This document shows positions 48,619-58,916 of a DNA stretch of 64,000 bases, in pieces. The DNA is from Rhizoctonia solani (Eukaryota > Basidiomycota > Agaricomycetes > Cantharellales > Ceratobasidiaceae): NCBI RefSeq assembly GCF_016906535.1, contig NC_057378.1, forward strand, positions 992,001 to 1,056,000, given 5' to 3'. Under the pieces are notes generated by a model that saw only the letters and a list, made by a program, of their open reading frames with translations, ran no database searches and had not been told where the DNA came from. Both the position numbers and the translations under genes were made by a program. Position 1 is the first letter of the stretch. The number at the start of each line of letters is the position of its first letter.

Positions 48619-50210
48619 TTATTCAAGCTTACCTCGATCAACAATATCATCTTCTTCGTCCACATCATATTCCCTATTTTCATCGTCGTCAATCTCACCG
48701 TCGTCCCGGGACCTACTGATCCCAGCTCTCAGCCTCGAACCGCCCCGGAAATTGATCACAGGCTCGTCATCGTCATCTTCGCCTGCATCGGCCCACTTGT
48801 CAAGATACGGGTTCTCGCGTCCGGTCCAATGGGGGTTTGAACTCTGTGCCCGTTCCTTGTCCACAGCGAGGTCCTTCATCAATCGGTCGACCGAGTCTTG
48901 TTTGGTCGCTGCGAGTTTGTCGTCCTGTTTATTATCAGGTGAGCCTATCAGAATTTTCAACGCCGGGAAGAGACCTACTCGTTCCTTTTTGAGTTTCTCC
49001 AGTTCGGGTTTATAGTTCCTAAGAAGGGGAGGTGAGTCTCGAAATATAACAGACTGATAATCGGCCTCGACATACTTTTCGTATTCCTCCCTCGCCTCAT
49101 CCACAGCCTTGAAGAAGTCTTTTACTCCAGCCCCAGTAGCCGACGAAACTCCTACAGGCTGACACCCACCATTCCAATTTCCAGTCCGAATAAATACAAA
49201 ATAATCTCACCTTCAAGTGGCGATAAAATTCATCCAAAACAAGAGACATGCTGTTCATAAGACTGCTCATATACGTAGGCTCCCCATCCGCATCTCGGTG
49301 CTCGCGCGAGGCCAAGGCAGCTTGAAAAGCTACATCTCTCAGTTAGTATACTTGGGGAGGGTAAAGGAAGGATTAGAATTCCCCGAACCTTCAAAGTCGG
49401 ACATCCATTCTACTGCAAACTCGTGCGGCGTGACGTCTGTCTTGTTGAATACGATGATAAAGGGTAGCCTTGTCTTGTATAAAATACTGTAAAATATCAC
49501 CCCCATGAGTGTACGTGTTTTGGATAGGGTGAAATGTGGGACTTGCCTGCATGCATAGAGCATATTGCTCATAAAGGTCGCTGGAGCGACACACCGGGGT
49601 GTATCGATGATATAGGCCAAGCACGCAGGACCTGCTGCAGCCATCGCGTCGGTCAATATGGCACCCGAAGCCGACCAAGTAAAAATTTCAATTTGCCCAG
49701 GTGTGTCGAGGACGATATAGCTTGTACTCCAATTAATAAACCGACCAGCTAGGAAACAAAAAAAAAAAGCTCACTCGACTTCCGAGACCTCTTCTCGACT
49801 AGCGACAGAACTTGATCGAACTTGGTCGTGAACAAGTTGAGAGAAGTGAGAATACCGCCGTTGGGACCTAGATTGTACCTGTGGATAGATGGATTAATCC
49901 CATGGGTCTACTCACCGAGCATATCCGAAAGATCTCACTGTTTCATGACTTCTTTGTAATCCACGGTGTCTCGAATATCAATGTTAGCCTCGAATGGAAC
50001 GTTGGCTACGGCTGGGTCGAGATTAATGACATAGGGTGGGCGGGGAGCATCTGTTGTGGACGAGGCGGTAGAGCGAAGATACGAGGTGATTCGCTGGACA
50101 AACGTTGTCTTCCCAGACCCTGCCATTCCAATAGTAATAATCGTGATGGGCTTTTTGGGAGTCGCCGAGGGACCCGCTGCAGGGGCTGCTGACTCTTCCG
50201 TGCTCGACAT
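48619..50210 (-). CDS. NPA3: GPN-loop GTPase GPN1/Npa3
   Basis: Essential GTPase for assembly and nuclear import of RNA polymerase II. The ATG at 50210 begins [13 protein letters not shown]. The P-loop is [10 protein letters not shown], followed by [20 protein letters not shown]. The family-defining Gly-Pro-Asn loop is in [17 protein letters not shown]3 is DTPGQIE and G4 is VFNKTD. C-terminal helices carry SLNMSL-type text, [16 protein letters not shown] and an acidic tail ([18 protein letters not shown]). About six short introns. The frame ends with DRGKLE and a TAA at 48619. Those last codons overlap a GTAAGC donor that could splice to an exon at about 48560-48489, giving a slightly longer tail; I cannot decide between them. 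Confidence 0.92.
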
Positions 50211-50504
50211 CTTGCCGACTTGCCAAGCTATCAGCATGTGCCACACAGTTGAGTGTAATCTACTCACTTGGTATTATATTTGATCCGCGAGCCTACAGTT
50301 ATTACATCCTAAGTATCGCGTTAACTCGCCAAGTTGCAGCCAAAACTCACCGATCGTCGCCCACTTTTAATTGATTACCAATTGGAATTGCCTTGTGCGT
50401 TTCTGATTACATCATACATCCACTTTGGCGAGGGGGCGTGCGCGTTTGTGCCCAATTGCAACCACGACGCCCACAGGCCTTGGTCCCCATCAACTGTCAT
50501 CGTT

Positions 50505-51911
50505 ATGTCTGATCCAAATAACTCTGGTGGAAACACACTTGGAGGCGGTTCTGGCGAGCCTCTGCCTCCCGAATGGGCTGCTCGCAGCGGAGGGTCAGGT
50601 GGGGGTGGTAGAGGAGGTGGAGCGGGGAGACTAGGAAGGATCGGAGACTGGGGAGGAACTAATACGTGAGTAACATCCACATCGAACGACTTGTATAATA
50701 TAACTAGGATTTGTCCAGATCTCGTGGGGCTCCTCCAGGGGTGGATTTGCCACCCTCCGCGATGTTGCCTCGTCCGCCCCTCCGCCACCTTCTCGTAGAC
50801 CACCGGAGGATGATGACGACGAGGAGGAAGACGACGGCCAACCAGCTAATCTCTACACTGGAGGAGAGCATTCCGGTCTCTCTGTCCAGAACCCAGACAC
50901 GGCTCGGCGATCCGGTCCACCTAATCTCGTTCGAGATATATTCAAAAAGGCCGCCGAGGGATCGAGCTCGAACGCTGCAGCAGCACCCAGCGAAGAACCA
51001 AGGTCGAGTATATTCTCTGGAGGAGGGCATACATTGGGCAGCGACGAAATCGAATCGACATATATCCCCGATCCAAATGCGCAGACCGCCAGGCCGGAAG
51101 ACGACGTAGGCTCCCATATCGTATCCTTCCTATCTCCGAGCTAACTTGACCATGCTATAGGACGAAGTAGCGATCCGTGAAATCACCTTTTGGCGGGACG
51201 GATTCAGCATTGCAGACGGTCCGCTCCTCAAATACGACGACCCGGCAAACCAAGCGATCCTCAGCGCTATCAATTCAGGCTCGGCTCCTCCTTCCGTGTT
51301 GAACGTCCGGGTCGGCCAACCGGTCGAACTGCGTGTTGCGCAAAGGACAAAAGAGACTACCGTCCTCCCCCACCTAAACCCGCTACACCCTTTTCAGGGT
51401 CTGGGAATCGACTGGGTGCGCCAGCTCCGTCGGGAGAGGCATCCGGGTCTGGGTCTGGATCGACATCGATGCCTGGCACGTTTGCGAACTCTGAGCCCGA
51501 GGCGATTCGAACCATGTTCGAGGTCGACAACTCGCAGCCGACGACAAGCATACAGGTTCGACTTGCGGATGGAACACGGTACGGATTCGCTCATACATAC
51601 CCCCCCCCCTCCCCTCTTCTATCCGGAAACTAATGACCAATGATTCGGGATAGGCTTACATGTCGTATGAATTTGACTCATACGGTTGGGGACATCCGAA
51701 GCTTCATCAATGCGTAAGTCTGCCTGTTCTCTCGCTTCGGTGATTTCGGACTGGCTGATTGGTGGTTGGTCGGATTAGGTCTACTCCCGGAGCCGCGTCC
51801 CGTCCGTACACCATCGGAACGACCTTTCCTAATCGTATACTCGAAGACCCATCGCAAACGGTGGAAGCAGCTGGAATCAAGGGAAGCGTGGTCGTGCAGC
51901 GTTGGGTATGA
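50505..51911 (+). CDS. SHP1: Shp1/p47 (NSFL1C) UBX-domain cofactor of Cdc48/p97
   Basis: Adaptor that brings the Cdc48 AAA ATPase to ubiquitinated substrates and membrane-fusion sites. ATG at 50505. After a short N-terminal exon ([14 protein letters not shown], lacking an obvious UBA domain) a Gly-rich linker leads to [14 protein letters not shown]. The SEP domain reads [20 protein letters not shown], then [19 protein letters not shown]. The UBX domain starts [20 protein letters not shown] and ends [20 protein letters not shown], stop at 51911. Introns near 50665-50719, 51107-51162 and in the UBX exons. The frame breaks at the GGGG run 50726-50729; five Gs would give [13 protein letters not shown]. 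Because this gene is essential in yeasts, I treat that as a sequence error. The 3' end is copied at 59853-60369. Confidence 0.9.
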
Positions 51912-52464
51912 ACAAGTGTGTAAAAGAAAACTTGATGTCGAATACATGAATTGAAGGTTTTTTTTTGTTTATAATCGATCAAAAGTAGTTGTTTGGGCCA
52001 AAGCTCGCGAGCGAATACGCATGTAGATCTGTTTGGTGGATGAAAAGCTCTGACGTGTGGCTGAATGCTCAAGACGTTTCAGCGATTGGCTGGATGGCCT
52101 AGCAGCGGACTGATGGCGGCACTAGGATGATTATTATTCCTCAGATTTAAATATACGACAATATGGTGAAAGTCTACTTGATAGTATCACAAAGTGAACT
52201 TAGGAGGATCGAACAAATCGAGCTGTCAAAGGGCATAGACCGAGCTAAAGCGGATCAATGGTTTGCCATATAGCAGCGATAGCTTGAAAAGAACCGAGAT
52301 TGAATCCTCCAACCAACCGAATAGGGCCTCTTAACGACAAGTACATGTCACAAGCTCAATGTATGTACGGATGTGGCGGATCCTGGAACATTCGTTCAGT
52401 AATTCATCGGAGACACGGTAATCCCGCCAAGCCGTCCGAAACCAAACCGCATTCATCCACAATG
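51828..52464 (+). repeat. Segmental duplication, copy 1 (SHP1 last codons plus 3' flank)
   Basis: From CCTAATCGTATACTCGAAGA through the SHP1 stop and about 550 nt of flank to CATCCACAATGA. It matches 59853-60369 in order and orientation with scattered substitutions. Copy 1 has about 120 nt (around 52110-52235) missing from copy 2. Confidence 0.85.
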
Positions 52465-53480
52465 AAGAATCTAGACCACCTAGACTTCTTAAATTCATCC
52501 TAGATTCTTGGCCTTACGCGTAGTCATAATGATAGCACACCATTGAGCAAACAATTCTAAAGTAACTAATAAAATAAACCAGCTCGACTCACAGTGCATC
52601 TAATAGAGTGCCTTTGCTTTGAAATGAACTTGCCCTGAACTTGGGTCTGAGGATCAATGTCAGCCACGCCATATATACACTGGTAAGCTAAATAAAATGC
52701 AATAAATCGGGATTCTAAGTACCACCAGGCCACCTGCGCATCCCAGGATAGAAACTTCCTATCCTTTCTGCTGGATACGGTCGAATCAGTCCTCCCGCAA
52801 TATATACAGAAGCCCCCAACGCGAAACCAATCTACCAACAAGTCACGATAGCCCAGGACCCATCCGACATATCGCGCCGCGCATATTGCCTTTTTACGCG
52901 ACGGTTCTATCAGAACATAGGGCCAACAGCTTTGCTCGTTCCACCTTGGCAATCACCTTCAATGTTATTTTGAATGAGTGGTATATACGTAGACCTCAAT
53001 CCGTGACATTACAGTGTGACAATTACATCCACTCTGATCCGGGAAGTCATCCGATCAAGTGTATAGTGTTGCGAGGGCAGCATGTACATGCGTGAGATTG
53101 AAGTCGCATATCATCAGACTTCTGGGCTGGCGAGTCATGTTGCCATGCGAGGAAACGCCCCGAATTTTTGTCGGACACTCAAGCTCTAGGTCGATGGTCC
53201 GATCCCAGAAGCCATATTCGAAGCATAGCACATACATCGCTAGTATGGAGCATTGGTCACAACAACTATCGATGGGCGTTGGATAGGGTATTCACGGTGT
53301 ACAGCGCGACCGGTCGGCGAGGCGCAGCGAAATTCTACCTATTGATGAGCGCCTGGGGAAGGCATGCAGTTCGCGTTTGTTTAGTATGGTCACGGTCTCT
53401 ACCTTTAGGGCTGGCCCAAACCGGCCTGACGGTCGCCTTGAGGTCGCCTCGAGGTAGGTGCGAGCCTCTGGGTCACAGGG
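52465..53480. other. Intergenic, nothing recognised
   Basis: About 1 kb between the duplicated SHP1 flank and the promoter of the single-codon-exon gene. Only short open frames; no RNA gene, splice-chain or repeat noticed. Confidence 0.45.
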
Positions 53481-53568
53481 ATTTATAGCTCTGCACCCTC
53501 GGTTCTCCGTCCTCCGTTCTATCACTCGATAGTGAGTCGGTAGCTCCCCATAACTAACTCTTGCGCAG
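53481..53568 (+). promoter_or_regulatory. Promoter/leader of the single-codon-exon gene
   Basis: A TATA-like ATTTATAG lies at 53480-53487, 144 nt before the ATG. The leader contains a possible 37-nt intron: GTGAGTCGG donor at 53532, perfect ACTAAC branch site, GCGCAG acceptor ending at 53568. The next exon runs 53569-53633 and ends with the start codon. Confidence 0.45.
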
Positions 53569-53630
53569 ATCGCGACCAAGCGTCGAGGCCTTCAAGAATA
53601 TCATAAAACCCATATATATCGGCATTAGAA

Positions 53631-56600
53631 ATGGTACGCTCTCTCAAGGATCTACTTCCCACTCAACGAGCACCCCCGATAACCATGTACCATGATACTA
53701 TTATCGCGTTGTCTTGGCTGTGTGCGGCATATGCAGGAACCAAAGGTATGAGTCATATAAGCGTCTCAGCCACTTTGATTTGTTGAGCCTAGTTGTAACC
53801 CCCGCACATTCTGAAGGATGTAAGACCGAGTTCGGTCCAAGACGCCGTGATTCTGACAAAAGTAAAATACGATATGCCCATATAGGAAGTGAGTAGGGTT
53901 TCGGCATAGAGATGCGGATTTACAGTTCAATTAACAAATCGGTCTCAATAACCACACAGCGAGTGCGTACCGAACTCTAATGTTACTCATGTTTGGTACA
54001 AAGAAAGCTTAAATGTTTATAGGCGGTTCGTGTGCAAATCTCCAGATGGGATCTGAGTGCTGACGATGGTTGCCGCGAACGCTTCAACAGAGGGTGAGTG
54101 AGTTGTTGTACCTAGATACAAAATACATTAGGCCTCGTTTGGAAACAGGATGTGAGTACATGTTAGCCGAGATATCTATGCATGACATTATGAGACATGA
54201 GTAGTGGGTATGTCCAGATAACAATCACTTCGGGAGTTATGACCTTAGGCTGGTACCACACATCATATATAGATAGTACGTTTGAGTATTCAGCCGTGGT
54301 TGTGTTACTAACCTGACTTTCATACTCAACAGAAAGTCAGTAGTCTCCTGGGTGCATATGACTATGACCTCATTTCCCACATTGTTTACAGATGGTAGGT
54401 GTGTAAGGGTGCAAATCAGGCAAATGACTAATCTGCGTACTTTTATAGAAGGTATATATCGCATCTACTGGCCTCTCATTTATACCTCTTTTGACGTAGA
54501 AGCCATAATGAAAAATGTGATAGTTGGTAGGTCTGCCGTACCCAAGACTTACGAGATGATATATTCGATAGCACTTACGACTGGTTTGTTAGGCTGTACG
54601 TTCACGGAATGCTGAGTAGCGAGAAACAGGATGACCCGTGAGTGTGCTATGTGCATCGCCAAAACGCATGCCGGCTAATGTGAATGGGCCGCACATAACG
54701 CCAGCATTAGTAAGTCGCTCACTTCATCTGAAAACAATAGGCTGATGCGTATGGATAGTGCACAGGAAGTAAGTACTTACAGCCCAAGGTGGTAGTGTCC
54801 ACTTTGGGGCTGCCTAAATATGTGAGCACGAAAGCGTTTCGTAACCAAATTACATATAGCTTACTTATCTGGTAGAAAGGAGGGGCGTGCCGCCGGAACT
54901 AAACGCATACTATGTCAATAGGAGGTAAGCGACATTTTCTGAAGAAGAAGGGGCCTCATTCAGTGAACCAATGGGTAGAGAGTGAGCGAACTATAATCAC
55001 TTCAAAAGTAAGTATGAGTGCCATGTACAACGACTTGAGGACTAGCTAATGGTCGTAAGTAGAATTGATGTTATACTCATCAACGGGACAGGCGGTACGT
55101 GTCCAAGTGTGAATTTGGACACCTCGAGCGAGAGCTAATGGAGTTTGGGTTGCTGGGTACGAGTAGTTGGTACGTGGTTCGTGACTTTGTTGCCGAGTTT
55201 GGGTTGGGGGAGGAGGTGCTAACTGTCGAATCTCAGGAGGTACGTACGTCGTGGCCCCCCAATCGCTTGAATGATATGGAGAATCAATGGGAACCTCGGT
55301 TTCAGACAGTGAGTGAAGGGTGTTTCTGGGGAGGAAGTATGCGGGTGTAACTTTTGTACTGTTATTTCCTATTTCAGAAGGTTTGGGCAAACTACCTGTC
55401 AGGCAGAGGTGTTGGCTAACTATGTAATGATGGACACCTGGTGAAACTAAGCCGGTAGGTATGCGGTAAATATGGATAGACTACGATGCCTGACGAAAAA
55501 ATGCGTGCTGTTTGGTATATTAGCCGGTGCGTATGGGGCTGGTGTCGAGCATGGATATGCACTGACCACACACTGCGTGCTGTTCGGTATATCAGGATGT
55601 GCGTATGGGGCTGGTGTCGAGCATGGATATGCACTGACCACACACTGCGTGCTGTTCGGTATATCAGTGGGTGCGTATGGGGCTGGTGCCGAGGATGGAT
55701 ATGCACTGACCACACACTGCGTGCTGTTCGGTATATCAGCAGGTGCGTATGGGGCTGGTGTCGAGGATGGATATGCACTGACCACACACTGCGTGCTGTT
55801 CGGTATATTAGCCGGTGCGTATGGGGCTGGTGTCGAGCATGGATATGCACTGACCACGCACTGCGTGCTGTTCGGTATATTAGCCGGTGCGTATGGGGCT
55901 GGTGTCGAGGATGGATATGCACTGACCACACAGTGCGTGCTGTTCGGTATATTAGCTTGTGCGTATGGGGCTGGTGCCGAGGATGGATATGCACTGACCA
56001 CACACTGCGTGCTGTTCGGTATATCAGGATGTGCGTATGGGGCTGGTGTCGAGCATGGATATGCACTGACCACACACTGCGTGCTGTTCGGTATATCAGT
56101 GGGTGCGTATGGGGCTGGTGTCGAGCATGGATATGCACTGACCACACACTGCGTGCTGTTCGGTATATCAGTGGGTGCGTATGGGGCTGGTGTCGAGCAT
56201 GGATATGCACTGACCACACACTGCGTGCTGTTCGGTATATTAGTCGGTGCGTATGGGGCTGGTGTCGAGGATGGATATGCACTGACCACACACTGCGTGC
56301 TGTTCGGTATATCAGTGGGTGCGTATGGGGCTGGTGTCGAGCATGGATATGCACTGACCACACACTGCGTGCTGTTCGGTATATCAGTGGGTGCGTATGG
56401 GGCTGGTGTCGAGCATGGATATGCACTGACCACACACTGCGTGCTGTTCGGTATATCAGGAGGTGCGTATGGGGCTGGTGTCGAGGATGGATATGCACTG
56501 ACCACACACTGCGTGCTGTTCGGTATATTAGTCGGTGCGTATGGGGCTGGTGTCGAGGATGGATATGCACTGACCACACACTGCGTGCTGTTCGGTATAT

Positions 56601-58916
56601 TAGTCGGTGCGTATGGGGCTGGTGTCGAGGATGGATATGCACTGACCACACACTGCGTGCTGTTCGGTATATCAGTGGGTGCGTATGGGGCTGGTGTCGA
56701 GCATGGATATGCACTGACCACACACTGCGTGCTGTTCGGTATATCAGGATGTGCGTATGGGGCTGGTGTCGAGCATGGATATGCACTGACCACACACTGC
56801 GTGCTGTTCGGTATATCAGTGGGTGCGTATGGGGCTGGTGCCGAGGATGGATATGCACTGACCACATACTGCGTGCTGTTCGGTATATTAGCCGGTGCGT
56901 ATGGGGCTGGTGTCGAGCATGGATATGCACTGACCACACACTGCGTGCTGTTCGGTATATTAGCCGGTGCGTATGGGGCTGGTGTCGAGCATGGATATGC
57001 ACTGACCACACACTGCGTGCTGTTCGGTATATTAGCCGGTGCGTATGGGGCTGGTGTCGAGCATGGATATGCACTGACCACACACTGCGTGCTGTTCGGT
57101 ATATTAGCTTGTGCGTATGGGGCTGGTGTCGAGCATGGATATGCACTGACCACACACTGCGTGCTGTTCGGTATATTAGAAGGTGCGTATGGGGCTGGTG
57201 TCGAGGATGGATATGCACTGACCACGCACTGCGTGCTGTTCGGTATATCAGGAGGTGCGTATGGGGCTGGTGCCGAGGATGGATATGCACTGACCACACA
57301 CTGCGTGCTGTTCGGTATATTAGCCGGTGCGTATGGGGCTGGTGTCGAGCATGGATATGCACTGACCACACACTGCGTGCTGTTCGGTATATTAGCTTGT
57401 GCGTATGGGGCTGGTGCCGAGGATGGATATGCACTGACCACACACTGCGTGCTGTTCGGTATATCAGGATGTGCGTATGGGGCTGGTGTCGAGGATGGAT
57501 ATGCACTGACCACACACTGCGTGCTGTTCGGTATATTAGCCGGTGCGTATGGGGCTGGTGTCGAGCATGGATATGCACTGACCACACACTGCGTGCTGTT
57601 CGGTATATTAGCTTGTGCGTATGGGGCTGGTGTCGAGGATGGATATGCACTGACCACACACTGCGTGCTGTTCGGTATATCAGTGGGTGCGTATGGAGCT
57701 GGTGTCGAGGATGGATATGCACTGACCACGCACTGCGTGCTGTTCGGTATATCAGGAGGTGCGTATGGGGCTGGTGTCGAAGATGCATATGCACTGACGA
57801 CCCACTGTACTGTTCGGCACCTCAGTGGGTATGTGGAATATGACCATGCATTCCACAAGCTTATGGGTAAACATTTGGCATCTAAGATGGTGAGTCTCTT
57901 TTGCTTTTCTTATTTGAATCATAAATGTTGATGACTTTACGCAGGAGGTGCGTACATTTCTCACTGTTTGTACAAATGCTTGCTGAATTTCTCGTCGGCC
58001 TTTTTTTATAGAATGTGCGTTATACAATCACTCTTAGGCCGTAATGCGCACTCACCTCCGAGGTCCGGTGTCTCCAATCTTAGCCGGTGAGTTTACTATA
58101 GACATCAAGCTCTCATGGTGACTTATTGCTGATGGCTTGGCCTGCTTCCCTTCCAGTGGGTATGTTTCGATCTGGCCATTCACACTAGCTCTAGAGGACT
58201 CGCGTTGATCAGTCGGAACATTCTCGTTTGATGTTCCAGTATGTACGTACATGATATTAGTTTCGACGAAGTGACTCGTGCTGATAGGAGCTTATACCTG
58301 ACTTCCCAGAAGGTGCAAATGCAGCAGCAATTCGGTAGAACAGGAGCTAAAATACTCAATCGATACCTGAACCTTCTCTTTCAGGCGGTATGTACATATT
58401 CTTCTTGACAGCAAATTAGTGTTTATAACTTGAGAATGGGGATACCTACTACAGAAGGTTCGTATAACCTGTGTTCCTTGTGGGAGCACGTTGATGGCTC
58501 GAGGACCTGCATTCATTATCTTAGGCCGTATCTATATTTCCTTCATTACGCTGAGGTAGCCTTTGACTAACACACGCTGTTGTTTTACTCTTTTAGCGGG
58601 TGAGTACATAGAGCCATTTGTTCAAGCATGCGCTCCGATCTTGACTGCTGTCAATCTATCCCTCAGTTGGTGCGTACATCGTCCGCAGAAGGGCGTTTTA
58701 TTTTCTTTTATTCAAACGCTTATCGACATACGTCATTTCAGGATAGAACACTGAAAAATCATGCTCGCCAACGGGACGAGTCTCGTGACTTGGAATCCCA
58801 CCATGGTAAATCTATATTGGTCTCCGAACCGGCCGTGGATACTGAGTACTTTTGTATCCGGACCCAACTCTTCAGATCAAGCGCAATCAGAATCTCAGGC
58901 ACCACGTCAAAATTAG
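53631..58916 (+). CDS. Gene built from about 66 three-nucleotide exons (one codon per exon), function unknown
   Basis: No family recognised. The ATG (53631-53633) sits directly on a GTACGC donor. Exon 2 (53737-53745) encodes EPK. Then come 3-nt exons flanked by AG and GT: 13 between 53817 and 54595, GAA 54766 and GAG 54922, then after a 9-nt exon (55046-55054) six more to CCG 55452. Next are 32 exons at 55524 + 72k, then TGG 57826, then 12 more from 57887 to 58669. The terminal exons are 58742-58805 and 58876-58916 (stop TAG). Introns are mostly 53-80 nt with GTGAGT/GTACGT/GTATGT/GTGCGT donors and CTRAY branch sites. Phase 0 is open throughout; phases 1 and 2 hit stops in the first ten exons. 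The product starts charged (EPKDERARDWIKMKLA), has a Trp/Pro/Asp/Leu centre, and ends with a basic/acidic helix (MENPWYKAKARLDRTLKNH). Intervals 54596-54765 and 54769-55054 are not fully resolved (candidate exons of 8, 5, 9 and 21 nt). Confidence 0.7.
55527..57825 (+). repeat. 72-bp tandem array: near-identical introns separated by single variable codons
   Basis: There are 31 exact 72-bp units plus a last unit of 70 bp. Each unit is a 69-nt intron (GTGCGTATGGGGCTGG ... CACTGACC ... TATAT(C/T)AG) and a 3-nt exon. Intron variation is almost confined to GTGTC/GTGCC, GAGC/GAGG and CACA/CACG. The exon takes eight values: TGG, CCG, CTT, GAT, GAG, TCG, CAG, AAG. TCAG always precedes TGG, GAT, GAG or CAG; TTAG always precedes CCG, CTT, TCG or AAG. 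Because 72 is a multiple of three, the array is also open in long overlapping frames on both strands; I regard those as by-products. Confidence 0.9.

Noticed and set aside
53685..53745. Alternative first exon encoding a hydrophobic MYHDTIIALSWLCAAYAG leader before EPK
   Set aside because: It would enter the micro-exons in phase 1, which reaches a stop at the second micro-exon. The ATG|GTACGC start keeps phase 0.
55527..57825. CRISPR array or plain minisatellite
   Set aside because: The repeat is 69 nt with only a 3-nt variable part, and the organism is eukaryotic. A plain minisatellite does not explain why the non-repetitive flanks carry the same AG-NNN-GT chain.
55416..57931. Overlapping open frames of about 785-819 codons on both strands through the 72-bp array, as long repeat proteins
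   Set aside because: Any stop-free unit whose length is a multiple of three opens in several frames at once. None continues into recognisable coding sequence, and the splice signals plus the same micro-exon pattern outside the array favour the spliced reading.
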